A stretch of 64,000 bases of DNA, from contig NZ_CP010537.1 of assembly GCF_000832305.1 (NCBI RefSeq), forward strand, positions 2,108,001-2,172,000. Reading direction: 5' to 3'. Shown one piece after another: positions 51,838 through 60,053 of this stretch. The DNA is from Cupriavidus basilensis (GTDB taxonomy: Bacteria; Pseudomonadota; Gammaproteobacteria; Burkholderiales; Burkholderiaceae). Under the pieces are notes generated by a model, which worked only from the letters and a program-made list of their open reading frames with translations, was not told where the DNA came from and ran no database searches. A program made the position numbers and the translations under genes. Position 1 is the first letter of the stretch; every line of letters starts with the position of its first letter.

Positions 51838-53316
51838 CTAGATGTCGTCAAGGGGATAGATCGGCCGCCGCACGTTCTCGAAAGTCAGCTTGCCGAAATC
51901 GGAAGTCGTCACGCCAATGCTGTCGCACTCGAAGACATGCGCCGCCAGGTCGCCAAAGCCGGCGCGCCAGTGAACGCGGCTCTTCATCACCAGGAACTTC
52001 TTGCGCGCGGGATCGATGCCGAGTGCCTGGAAGCAGCTGAGATCGAAGGGTTCCATGTGCGAGGAGACCACGACGACCTGGATCGTACCGGTGTCCAGCA
52101 CAACCGTCTTGCCGGTGCTCACCTCCACGCCCGCATTCATGGGGCCGCGCAGATGGAAACGCCCATCGCTGATAAGACGCACGCGCGCGGTGAGCCGGAT
52201 GGGCTCATTGCGATCCCCCGTTGCCTGCAGGGCGGTCCGCCCGCCAAGCGCAAGCGAGACCTCGTTGCCGATGCCGGCCAGAATCGCCTCTTCGACAGCA
52301 AGGGGATCGTGAATCGCATAGAAGACGGCGTCCGTGAGTTCTTGCCGAAGCACCTCCCGGAGAACCGCGGTGGTATCCATCGTGCCGCCCGACGCCACAT
52401 TGTCGCAGTGGTCCAGCAGCACTACCGGGCTGCCTTCGGCCGCATTGGCGCGGGCGACGGTTTCGGCCAGCGGCGCGCCATGATAGAGAAAACGGGAGCG
52501 CTGCTCCCATGCCTGGCCCAGCAGCGCCTGGCAGGCCTGCCAGGCGCCGACGCCGTCCGCATCGGCGCAGATGACCGCGGACAGGCCCGCATTGCGGACA
52601 TCGGCGTGGGGAAATCCGGTGAACATTGAGGCGGCGAGAATGCCGCAACCCGCCTGTTCGAGCGCGATGCACGATGCCTGCAAGGAGCGATTGGGCTCGG
52701 CGTGCGTGCCCTGGCGCATCACATGCGGGAGCATGGGACGGTTATCCCATGCCAATACCGGACGGATTTCCCCCTGGATGGCGCGGCACAACAGTTCCGC
52801 GGCGCGCTTGCCGGCGGCTGCCATGTCGACGTGCGGGTAAGTGTGATATCCGGTCAGCACGGTGACGCGGGAGATCATCTCCGGATACAGGTTGGCGTGC
52901 ATGTCCAGCGTGACGCCGATCGGCGTATCCGGCTGCACGTCTCGCAGGCGCCGCAGCAGTTCGCCCTCCCCGTCCTCGTAATCGGGCGTCACCATGGCGC
53001 CGTGCAAGTCCAGCAGGATGCCGTCGAATGCCTCGCTGGCCGCCGCCTGCACGATCAGCCCGCAGATGCGCTCGTAGGCCTGCGGATCGACCGGGCCGCT
53101 TGGAGATGCTTCGGCCACCACCGGCACCACCATGTGGGCGCCAAGGCGTTGCGCCACTTCGATAAAGCCGCCCATCGCGGTGCCTGTGCCACGCCGCGCG
53201 GCGATCGCCTCGGCGCCGCCAAGGACCGCACCGTCGCGAAAAAAACGCTGGAACGGCGTGGGAACCGGTGAAAACGTGTTGGTCTCGTGTTTGAACGAGG
53301 CAAGCAGCAGCCGCAT
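51838..53316 (-). CDS. M81-family metallopeptidase (MlrC-like)
   Basis: A 492-residue protein with the M81 opening MRLLLASFKHETNTFSPVPT, where His and Glu of KHETN are family-invariant. LDLHGAMVTPDYEDGEGELL and VTLDMHANLYPEM contain further metal-binding His/Asp residues, and VLLDHCDNVASGGTMDTTAV is the conserved C-terminal-domain block. The family was named from microcystinase MlrC, but most members sit beside peptide or nickel-type ABC transporters and cleave other amides. Here it follows a complete Dpp-type importer. No MlrA homologue is present, so microcystin breakdown is not implied. Confidence 0.85.
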   Translation of the reverse strand: MRLLLASFKHETNTFSPVPTPFQRFFRDGAVLGGAEAIAARRGTGTAMGGFIEVAQRLGAHMVVPVVAEASPSGPVDPQAYERICGLIVQAAASEAFDGILLDLHGAMVTPDYEDGEGELLRRLRDVQPDTPIGVTLDMHANLYPEMISRVTVLTGYHTYPHVDMAAAGKRAAELLCRAIQGEIRPVLAWDNRPMLPHVMRQGTHAEPNRSLQASCIALEQAGCGILAASMFTGFPHADVRNAGLSAVICADADGVGAWQACQALLGQAWEQRSRFLYHGAPLAETVARANAAEGSPVVLLDHCDNVASGGTMDTTAVLREVLRQELTDAVFYAIHDPLAVEEAILAGIGNEVSLALGGRTALQATGDRNEPIRLTARVRLISDGRFHLRGPMNAGVEVSTGKTVVLDTGTIQVVVVSSHMEPFDLSCFQALGIDPARKKFLVMKSRVHWRAGFGDLAAHVFECDSIGVTTSDFGKLTFENVRRPIYPLDDI

Positions 53317-53360
53317 CTTTGCTCCTTCGGTTGGGTCGATTTCAGCGTCACGCGACGCGC

Positions 53361-53483
53361 TCAGGTTTCCGTGCGCGCCAGAACGGCTTGCGTCACCTCC
53401 ACTGGCGATAGTGCCTTGCTGGCGTAGAGGTCGAGCATCGTCGTGGCACTCAGTTCATTGAGTGCGGTCGTCACGGTTGTCAT
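53361..53483 (-). pseudogene. N-terminal stub of an amidase-signature enzyme
   Basis: A 40-codon frame, MTTVTTALNELSATTMLDLY continuing ASKALSPVEVTQAVLARTET and a stop. This is the first helix pair of amidase-signature enzymes (S-A-x-x-L-x-x-Y ... L-S-P-V-E-V-x-x-A-x-L-A-R). The catalytic Lys-Ser-Ser region is absent. It lies between the ABC ATPase gene and the M81 gene, so most of the amidase gene has been lost by deletion. Confidence 0.55.
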
Positions 53484-53508
53484 GGTGTCGTTGCTGGGTG
53501 AAGGTGCA

Positions 53509-55152
53509 TCAGCCGGCACCGAATTCGTAGTCCTGGCCCGGCGCGGCCGCAAGCAGGGCTTGCGTGTACGGCTGCCTGGGCGAAAGGAAAATATCGCGGG
53601 CGCTTCCCTGCTCGACGATGCGCCCTTGGCGCATGACGATCACGCGGTCGCAAATCTGGCTGGCGACGCGCAGGTCGTGCGTAATGAACAGAATGCCGAG
53701 CTTCAGCCGCTGCTGGATGTCGTTGAGCAGCGCGATGATCTGGGCCTGCACGGAAACATCAAGCGCGGACACGGCCTCGTCCGCGATCAGCACCTCGGGG
53801 TCGCAGGCGAGCGCGCGCGCAATGCAGATGCGCTGGCGCTGCCCGCCCGAAAACTCGCTGGGATAGCGCTGCAGCGCATCCGGGTTCAGGCGTACCAGGT
53901 GCATGAGCTCCTCCGCGCGGGCCCAGGCCTGGCGCGCCGGCACGCCGAAGTTCAGCGGGCCTTCCACGATCGATGCGCCCACCGTCTGGCGCGGGTTCAA
54001 GGAACGGTAGGGATCCTGGAACACCACCTGGACCGTGCGCCGGAAGGCGGATATGTCGCGTTTCGCCGCTTTGGCCATGGAGCGCCCCTGCGCCCAGATC
54101 TCGCCGGCGGACGGCTCGATCAGCCGCGCGATGCAGCGTGCCACCGTCGATTTTCCCGATCCCGATTCGCCGACGATGCCCACCGTCTCGCCGGCGTGCA
54201 CCGCCAGCGCGACATCCTGCACCGCCTGCACGATCCCGCGCCTGGCGGGCCAGTTTCCCGTCACATAGGTTTTGGCAAGGCCGCTCGCCTTGAGCAGCGG
54301 CGCCGCCGCCTTGACTTCCGGCCGACCGGCAGGGCGCAACCGGGGAACCGCGCCGAGCAGCATCTTCGTGTAAGGCTCCTGCGGGCGGCGCAGCACGGCT
54401 TCCTTCGGGCCCTGCTCGATCAGCTCTCCCAGCTGGAGTACCGCGACATCGTCCGCAATCTCCGCGACCACGCCGAAATCGTGGGTGATGAACAGCACGG
54501 CGGTGCCGCTCTCGGCCTGCAATTCGCGGATCAGCTTGAGGATTTCGGCCTGGGTCGTGACATCCAGCGCGGTGGTCGGCTCATCGCAGATCAGCAGCGC
54601 CGGCCTGAGAATCATCGCGATCGCGATCACGATCCGCTGGCGCTGTCCGCCGGACAACTGATGCGGATATGCGCTGTAGATCCGCTCAGGCTCGGGCAGC
54701 CGCGTGCGCGCGAAGATCTCCAGGATGCGCGCGCGGCGCTCTGCCGGCCGCAGATCGGTATGCCAGGCCAGTACCTCGTCCACCTGCGCGCCGCAGGTCA
54801 TCACCGGGTTGAGTGCCGTCATCGGCTCCTGGAACACCATCGCCATGGCAACCCCGCGTAGCGCGCGCAGGCGCCGCGTGCTGGCTTCAAGCAAGTTCTC
54901 GCCCAGAAGCTCGATGCGTCCCGCGCATGGCTTGAGCGTGGGCGGCAGCAGCCCCATGACCGCCTGGGCGATCACTGACTTGCCGGAACCGGATTCACCG
55001 AGCAGGCACATGATGCGGCCCGGCGCCACCTCGAAGCTGATGTGCCGCACCGCCAGCGGCCGGTCACTGCCGGCCGGCAGCGTGACCCAGAGGTCCCGCA
55101 CCGCCAGTACCGGTCCGGTACCCGTCACTGTCGTCCGTTCCATGGCCTGCAT
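53509..55152 (-). CDS. Fused dipeptide ABC transporter ATPase (DppD-DppF type)
   Basis: A 547-residue protein starting three bases after the upstream permease stop and behind GGAGG. It contains two complete ATPases. The first has [13 protein letters not shown] (Walker A), [12 protein letters not shown] and [12 protein letters not shown]; the second has [25 protein letters not shown] and [12 protein letters not shown]. Such fusions (GsiA/DdpDF-like) energise oligopeptide or nickel-type importers. One gene replaces the usual two. It pairs with the permeases and binding protein in the same operon. Confidence 0.9.
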   Translation of the reverse strand: MQAMERTTVTGTGPVLAVRDLWVTLPAGSDRPLAVRHISFEVAPGRIMCLLGESGSGKSVIAQAVMGLLPPTLKPCAGRIELLGENLLEASTRRLRALRGVAMAMVFQEPMTALNPVMTCGAQVDEVLAWHTDLRPAERRARILEIFARTRLPEPERIYSAYPHQLSGGQRQRIVIAIAMILRPALLICDEPTTALDVTTQAEILKLIRELQAESGTAVLFITHDFGVVAEIADDVAVLQLGELIEQGPKEAVLRRPQEPYTKMLLGAVPRLRPAGRPEVKAAAPLLKASGLAKTYVTGNWPARRGIVQAVQDVALAVHAGETVGIVGESGSGKSTVARCIARLIEPSAGEIWAQGRSMAKAAKRDISAFRRTVQVVFQDPYRSLNPRQTVGASIVEGPLNFGVPARQAWARAEELMHLVRLNPDALQRYPSEFSGGQRQRICIARALACDPEVLIADEAVSALDVSVQAQIIALLNDIQQRLKLGILFITHDLRVASQICDRVIVMRQGRIVEQGSARDIFLSPRQPYTQALLAAAPGQDYEFGAG

Positions 55153-55155
55153 CCT

Positions 55156-56097
55156 TTACCTCCCGCGCTTGCTGAATTTAGGGTCTAGGGTGTCGCGCAG
55201 CCCATCGCCCAGCATATTGACGGCCAGCACGCTTGCCGCGAGGAACAGGCCCGGCAGCAATACGGTATGGGGATAGCTGTTGAACTGCGACCGGCCCTCG
55301 GCCATGATGTTTCCCCAGGTCGGGATCTCCGGCGGCAATCCGATGCCAAGAAACGACATGCCGGCCTCCACCAGCATGGCGGCGGCGCAAACGTACGTGC
55401 CTTGCACGATCAAGGGCCCGATGGCATTAGGCAGGATATGGCGGAACATCAGGGCAGGCACCGTGCTGTCGAGCGCGATGGCAGCCTCCACGTACGGCTC
55501 TTCGCGTACCGTCAGCACCACCGATCGCACCAGTCGCGCGACGCGGGGTATCTCGGGCACGGTGATGGCGAAGATCACCGTCATCAGGCTCGGTCGCCAC
55601 AAAGCCACCAGAACGATGGCGAACAGGGTGCCCGGAATGGCCATCATGCCGTCCATCACGCGCATCACCAACCCGTCGACGCGCCTGAAATAGCCGCAGA
55701 ACGCCCCGATCGCCAGCCCCAGGCACAGCGACAACACCGCAACCGCACCGCCTACGGCCAGCGAAACGCGTGTCCCGTACAGGACGCGGCTCCAGACGTC
55801 CCGGCCCAGGCTGTCGGTGCCGAACAGGAACCAGCGCTGGATCGGTTCGGCGGCGCTAAGGCTGAGGAACTCGCCATGCGTGAGCGGCGCCAGATTGGCG
55901 GCGGCCGGATCCATGGACGTGGGATCGATGGTGTAAAGCCATGGCGCGCCGGCCGCGAGGAGCGCCAACAGGATCAGGGCGCCCAAGCCGAGGCGCACAC
56001 TGGTATTGCACAACGCCAGGCGCCACAAGGAGGGACGGCGCGCCGGCCCGGACGCCCGCAGGGCCGGGAGGCTGCTTGAGAGGAAATCGGTGGACAT
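55156..56097 (-). CDS. Dipeptide-type ABC permease (DppC-like)
   Basis: A 313-residue inner-membrane protein. It has an OppC-type N-terminal segment with one span (about 35-55), a conserved periplasmic stretch with LTHGEFLSLSAAEPIQRWFL and FGTDSLGRDVWSRVLYGTRV, and five further spans. The EAA loop is visible around EAAIALDSTVPALMFRHILPNA, which docks to the ATPase. It is followed three bases later by the fused ATPase gene. It works with the DppB-like protein. Confidence 0.88.
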   Translation of the reverse strand: MSTDFLSSSLPALRASGPARRPSLWRLALCNTSVRLGLGALILLALLAAGAPWLYTIDPTSMDPAAANLAPLTHGEFLSLSAAEPIQRWFLFGTDSLGRDVWSRVLYGTRVSLAVGGAVAVLSLCLGLAIGAFCGYFRRVDGLVMRVMDGMMAIPGTLFAIVLVALWRPSLMTVIFAITVPEIPRVARLVRSVVLTVREEPYVEAAIALDSTVPALMFRHILPNAIGPLIVQGTYVCAAAMLVEAGMSFLGIGLPPEIPTWGNIMAEGRSQFNSYPHTVLLPGLFLAASVLAVNMLGDGLRDTLDPKFSKRGR

Positions 56098-56113
56098 GTC
56101 GGAACCTCAACTG

Positions 56114-56137
56114 CTCAATAGCTCAATAGCTCAATAG
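56114..56137. repeat. Three exact tandem CTCAATAG units between permease genes
   Basis: CTCAATAG occurs three times without spacing (56114-56137), and TTCAATAG follows at 56143 inside the end of the DppB-like gene. The tract separates the two permease genes by 46 bases, unlike the tight junctions elsewhere in the operon. It looks like slippage expansion of the gene end. Confidence 0.75.
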
Positions 56138-56143
56138 CGATGT

Positions 56144-57085
56144 TCAATAGCGAATACGCGGATCGAAAAAGATGTAGCTGAGATCGACCAGGAGATTGAC
56201 CAGCACGTAGACGAAGGAGAAAAACAGCGTCACACCCTGGATTACCGGATAGTCGCGCGACAGGATGGCTTCCACGGTCAATGCGCCCAGGCCTGGAATG
56301 GCGAACACCGTCTCGGTGATGACCACGCCGCCGACTAGCAGCGCGACGCCCACGCCGATCACCGTGACAATGGGCACCGCCGCATTGGCCAATGCATGCC
56401 GGATCAGCACCCGATACTCGGGGATGCCTTTGGCACGCGCCGTGCGCACGTGATCCTCGGTCAGCGCTTCGGCAACCGCGGCACGCGTGACGCGCGCTAT
56501 CAGCGCGATGTCGACGATTGACAGCGTCACGGCGGGCACCACCAGCTGACGCAGCCAGGCGCCCAGGCCCTCGGAGAGGCGTGCGTATCCCTGCACCGGC
56601 AGCCAGCCGAGCTTGAGCGAAAAACCCCAGATCATCAGATAGCCGACCACGAACACCGGAATCGAAAAACCGAGGACCGAAAAACTCATCAGGCACCGGT
56701 CCAGCCAGCCACCATGCCGCCACGCGGCAAGCACCCCGAGCGGCACCGCGATCAGTACCGCCAGCGTGATCGTCACCCCCGCGAGCGCCACCGTCGGCTC
56801 GAGCCGCTGCGCGATCAGCTCGCTGACGCTGCGCTTCAGGTAGAACGATTCACCCAGGTCGCCGTGGACAAGGCGGGCCGCCCAGGCCAGGAACTGGTGG
56901 GCGAGCGACTGGTCCAGCCCGAGTTGCAGCCGGATTCGTGCGATGTCGGCAGCCGTGCCGGCGTCGCCGACGATCGCCGCGGCAGGGTCTCCCGGCGTCA
57001 GCCTCAACATCAGGAAGACAATGAAAGCCACGATCACGAGGACGGGCAAGGTCGCGATCAAGCGACGCAACACGAAGAAGGCCAT
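56144..57085 (-). CDS. Dipeptide-type ABC permease (DppB-like)
   Basis: The ATG at 57085 (MAFFVLRRLIATLPVL) is chosen; a TTG two codons earlier is the only alternative nearby. The 313-residue product has the DppB marks RRLIATLPVLVIVAFIVFLM in the first span and GDPAAAIVGD after it. A periplasmic GLDQSLAHQFLAWAARLVHG precedes GDLGESFYLKRSV, and the EAA loop is ARAKGIPEYRVLIRHALANA. Six spans are predicted. It follows the binding-protein gene by 111 bases. Confidence 0.88.
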   Translation of the reverse strand: MAFFVLRRLIATLPVLVIVAFIVFLMLRLTPGDPAAAIVGDAGTAADIARIRLQLGLDQSLAHQFLAWAARLVHGDLGESFYLKRSVSELIAQRLEPTVALAGVTITLAVLIAVPLGVLAAWRHGGWLDRCLMSFSVLGFSIPVFVVGYLMIWGFSLKLGWLPVQGYARLSEGLGAWLRQLVVPAVTLSIVDIALIARVTRAAVAEALTEDHVRTARAKGIPEYRVLIRHALANAAVPIVTVIGVGVALLVGGVVITETVFAIPGLGALTVEAILSRDYPVIQGVTLFFSFVYVLVNLLVDLSYIFFDPRIRY

Positions 57086-57196
57086 GGTCAACTCAGAACA
57101 TTGTTCGCAGGGGCACCCGACGAACGGGTGCCGTTCGGGACGAAGTCATGGAGGGAGTCGCGCCGGGCTGCGCGGCGTGCTGTCGAGGCTGTCCGC

Positions 57197-58783
57197 TCAG
57201 TGCTTGCGGATGTTCCAGTACACGAACGCCGGCGCAGGCACCACGCCGTCCACTACGCCCTTGCGCACCGCCGTTGTCAGCCAGCCCTTGCCAATCGGCG
57301 CCATCAACCCGGTCTCGTAGACGCGCAACTGGATCTCTTCGGCCAGGCGCTTTCGCTCAGCCGGATCGGCACTGCCAGAGAACGCCGACTTCAGTTCCTC
57401 CAGCTTGTTGTCGGTGGCCCAGCCAAACCACCCCTTCTCGCCGTTCCCCGTGAGGAAGGACATGAACATCGGGTTGAGTAGCGTGGCATCCGGCCACACG
57501 CTGATGAAGGCATTCCATCCGCCCTTGTCGGGCGCATCCTTCTTCGCCCGGCGCGTGATCAGGGTGGACCAGTCCATGGTCTGCAGATCCACGTTGAATC
57601 CGGCCTGCTTTAGCAACTGCGCATAGACGACGGGATACTTGTTGAGAGAGGCGAGGTCGGATGGATAGAGCAACACCACCGGCTTGCCGTTGTAGCCCGC
57701 CTCCTTGAGCAACTGCCTGGCCTTCTCGAACTGCGGCTTGCCGGTGAAGCCGCCGGCATTCTGGCTGGCATACATCGTGCCGCAGGGGTAGATCGAGACG
57801 CAGGTGCTATAGAGTTCGCGGTGAAGCCATTGCGCGCGCATCATCGCGTCCTGGTTGATGGCAAGCAATGCCGCCCGCGCGATGCGCGGATCGTTGAACG
57901 GCGCAACGAGATGGTTCAGGTGCAGGGTTGCCATGCCGCCAGCCAGCTTCAGCAGCGCTATCGCAGCATTCTTGCGTAGCGCGTCATACTGCCCGGACGG
58001 CAACAGTTCGAGCATGTCCACCTCGCCGCTGAGCAGCGCGTTGACCTGCGTCTGCTCGTCCTTGAGGATGACCCATTCGACACGGTCCACATAGACCCGC
58101 TTGCCTCCGGCCGTGCCCGACGGGGGTTCCGAGCGCGGGCGGTATTGCGCGTTCCTGACATAAACCACCTTCTCGCCAGGACGGAATTCATCCTTTTTGA
58201 AGATGAAGGGGCCGGACCCGGTGTAGTCGTCGATCTGCTTGTCGGCCGGCGTCTCGGCCACCCGCTTGGGCATGATGAACGGCGCGCTGGTGTTCGGCTT
58301 GGCAAGGGCATCCAGCACCAGCGGGAACGGCTGGCGAAAGACAAGCCGGAAGCCGTTGGGAGGAACCGCCTCGATCGCTTCCAGCGCGGCGAACATACGC
58401 TGGCCGAGCGCATCGCGCTTGGCCCATCGCGAGAGGGAAGCGACAACATCGTCTCCCGTCACCGGCTTGCCGTCGTGGAACGCCAAGCCCGGACGGAGCG
58501 TGAAATTCCAGGTCCGGTTGTCCTTGCCGACAGTGAACTTGTCCACCATCTGCGGCTGCACCTTGCCTTGCGCGTCCAGCCCGAACAGCGTGTCATAGAT
58601 CATGTAGCCATGATTCTGCGAAATAGTGGCCGTGGTCCAGATCGGGTCGAGCACCTTGAGATCCGATGTCGGCACCGTGCGCAGTGTGCTGACCGGCGCT
58701 TGCGCGCCCGCGGTGCCGGCGGTGCCGGCGGCGGCTGCGATCAGCAAGGCGGCCGCCCACCCCCTGAACGATTGATAGAGCAT
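57197..58783 (-). CDS. ABC transporter substrate-binding protein (SBP_bac_5, DppA-like)
   Basis: A 528-residue exported protein with a signal peptide (about 1-27, LLIAAAAGTAGTAGAQA). It has the family-5 pattern: LRTVPTSDLKVLDPIWTTAT at the start, GYMIYDTLFGLDAQGKVQPQ, WNFTLRPGLAFHDGKPVTGD and GSGPFIFKKDEFRPGEKV. It binds peptides, opines, nickel chelates or similar amides in the periplasm and delivers them to the DppBC-like permeases. It is the first transporter gene after the MarR gene (27 bases), so MarR probably controls this uptake operon. Confidence 0.88.
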   Translation of the reverse strand: MLYQSFRGWAAALLIAAAAGTAGTAGAQAPVSTLRTVPTSDLKVLDPIWTTATISQNHGYMIYDTLFGLDAQGKVQPQMVDKFTVGKDNRTWNFTLRPGLAFHDGKPVTGDDVVASLSRWAKRDALGQRMFAALEAIEAVPPNGFRLVFRQPFPLVLDALAKPNTSAPFIMPKRVAETPADKQIDDYTGSGPFIFKKDEFRPGEKVVYVRNAQYRPRSEPPSGTAGGKRVYVDRVEWVILKDEQTQVNALLSGEVDMLELLPSGQYDALRKNAAIALLKLAGGMATLHLNHLVAPFNDPRIARAALLAINQDAMMRAQWLHRELYSTCVSIYPCGTMYASQNAGGFTGKPQFEKARQLLKEAGYNGKPVVLLYPSDLASLNKYPVVYAQLLKQAGFNVDLQTMDWSTLITRRAKKDAPDKGGWNAFISVWPDATLLNPMFMSFLTGNGEKGWFGWATDNKLEELKSAFSGSADPAERKRLAEEIQLRVYETGLMAPIGKGWLTTAVRKGVVDGVVPAPAFVYWNIRKH

Positions 58784-58810
58784 GGATATCCCTCCGCGGG
58801 AATGAAGAAT

Positions 58811-59320
58811 CTATGCGGCCCGCTTGGGCTTGGCGCTGCCCGGATCGTCGCTGCCGGCATTCTTCGCGCGGCGCTCCAGCGTATCCGTCAACTTGTCGAT
58901 GCAGCGATTGAAAATCTTGAGCTCGGCCTCGGTCAGCGTCGCAAGAAAATCCTTTTCGAGCGTGTTGCCGCGCTCGTAGGTGCGCTTGACCATGCTCTCG
59001 CCCTCGGCGCTCAGGAACAGATTTATCTGCCGGGCATCGACTTCGCCGATCTGCCGCCTCAGCAGCCCTTGCCGCACCAGTGCACTGACGAGCTTCGACA
59101 CCAGCGTCTTCTCTAGCAAGGAAAGCTCGATGAGCCGGCCCAGGGTCAGGCCTGGCTCCAGCGCAACCAGCCGCAGCACGCGCAGATCCCGCACCGTGAC
59201 GCCGAATTCGTTCTCGTAATATTGCGAACCCGCCGCTTTGCTCAACTCGCTCAGGCGATCGAGGCGGAACGACAGGTACTCGAGGATGGGATGATCCGAG
59301 GCTGGCATATCAGGCTTCAA
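58811..59320 (-). CDS. MarR-family regulator of the ABC importer operon
   Basis: A 169-residue MarR protein, start MKPDMPASDHPILEYLSF. The winged helix is GLTLGRLIELSLLEKTLVSK with wing RRQIGEVDARQINLFLS. It is a clear paralogue of the protein at 41930-42391; the regions around DLRVLRLVALEPGLTL are identical. It is the first gene of the minus-strand order MarR - binding protein - permeases - ATPase. A CTCGTTGCAA direct repeat lies 27-52 bases upstream and may be its operator. The basic, Ala/Lys-rich tail (KPKRAA) is an extension relative to the paralogue. Confidence 0.82.
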   Translation of the reverse strand: MKPDMPASDHPILEYLSFRLDRLSELSKAAGSQYYENEFGVTVRDLRVLRLVALEPGLTLGRLIELSLLEKTLVSKLVSALVRQGLLRRQIGEVDARQINLFLSAEGESMVKRTYERGNTLEKDFLATLTEAELKIFNRCIDKLTDTLERRAKNAGSDDPGSAKPKRAA

Positions 59321-59346
59321 AAATCAGTAGATATTGACAAACGATT

Positions 59347-59372
59347 CTCGTTGCAATAGATGCTCGTTGCAA
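59347..59372. promoter_or_regulatory. Direct repeat CTCGTTGCAA, 16-base period, before MarR gene
   Basis: CTCGTTGCAA at 59347-59356 and again at 59363-59372. Each holds the self-complementary TTGCAA, so the pair also reads as an inverted repeat. The position just upstream of the MarR start suits an operator. The rest of 59373-59660 shows no gene. Confidence 0.45.
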
Positions 59373-59682
59373 CCAAGTACAAATACCTACGCATGGGCGT
59401 ATCTGGCCTCTCGCAGCAGGCCTGCCGCATCGTGTGGTCTGAGCGGGGAAACCACCTGCTACGTCTTGATGCCCTGCTGACTATCGGCTCCGTCAGGCGC
59501 GAGACATTTGCCTGCGCGTGCGAAGCCTAGAGTCGCATCGGTGCGATAGCCCCATGCGGCGGGGCCTACACCACACCGCTTATTGCATCGTTACGCCTTC
59601 TATTCCGGTAGTTATGTCGTCTCAGGCACAATACGCCCGCTATAGCAAGCTTATCGGCGCGTGTCTTGACATATCACCCTGA

Positions 59683-59698
59683 TTGTACTACCGTACAA
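59683..59698. promoter_or_regulatory. Palindrome TTGTAC-N4-GTACAA, probable HipB operator
   Basis: A perfect 6-bp inverted repeat with a four-base centre, 43 bases before the hipB start. A TTGACA hexamer lies just upstream (59667-59672), so the palindrome would overlap the promoter -10 side. This layout is typical of autoregulated toxin-antitoxin modules. Confidence 0.6.
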
Positions 59699-59740
59699 AA
59701 TAACCGCCTTTACAGGCGCAATGACAATATTAAATACGTT

Positions 59741-60052
59741 ATGCCTGCTATTCGAAGCACATCGACAGGTGATGAAATTGCCGCTGAAATCGGGGTCCGC
59801 CTGCGCTCCAAGCGCATAGAACGCAACTTCACGATCGAAGACCTGGCGAAGCGCGCCGGCATCGGCCGGACCGCCCTGGGCGACCTGGAGGCCGGACGGG
59901 ATGTGCGCGTATCCACGCTGGTAAAGGTGTTGCGAGCGCTGAGCATGATCGGCAGCCTGGACGCAGCCTTCCCGGATACCTTGCCATCAAGCGAAGCGCT
60001 GTCTGCGCGAGGCGAAGTCCGCAAGCGCGCCTATAAGCCCAAGGAGCGCTAG
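59741..60052 (+). CDS. hipB: HipB-like XRE-family antitoxin
   Basis: The start at ATG 59741 (MPAIRSTSTGDEIAAE) gives 103 residues, the usual antitoxin size. The XRE helix-turn-helix is GVRLRSKRIERNFTIEDLAK followed by RAGIGRTALGDLEAGRDVRV. The C-terminal tail (SARGEVRKRAYKPKER) is basic and probably contacts the toxin. The stop is one base from the hipA start, so the two are translationally coupled, with antitoxin first. It represses its own operon, probably at the TTGTAC-N4-GTACAA site. Confidence 0.85.
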   Translation: MPAIRSTSTGDEIAAEIGVRLRSKRIERNFTIEDLAKRAGIGRTALGDLEAGRDVRVSTLVKVLRALSMIGSLDAAFPDTLPSSEALSARGEVRKRAYKPKER

Positions 60053-60053
60053 T

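Noticed and set aside
40448..53316. Microcystin degradation cluster (MlrB-like plus MlrC-like)
   Set aside because: The serine hydrolase fits NylB better than MlrB, no MlrA protease or MlrD transporter is present, and M81 proteins are common beside Dpp-type importers for other substrates.
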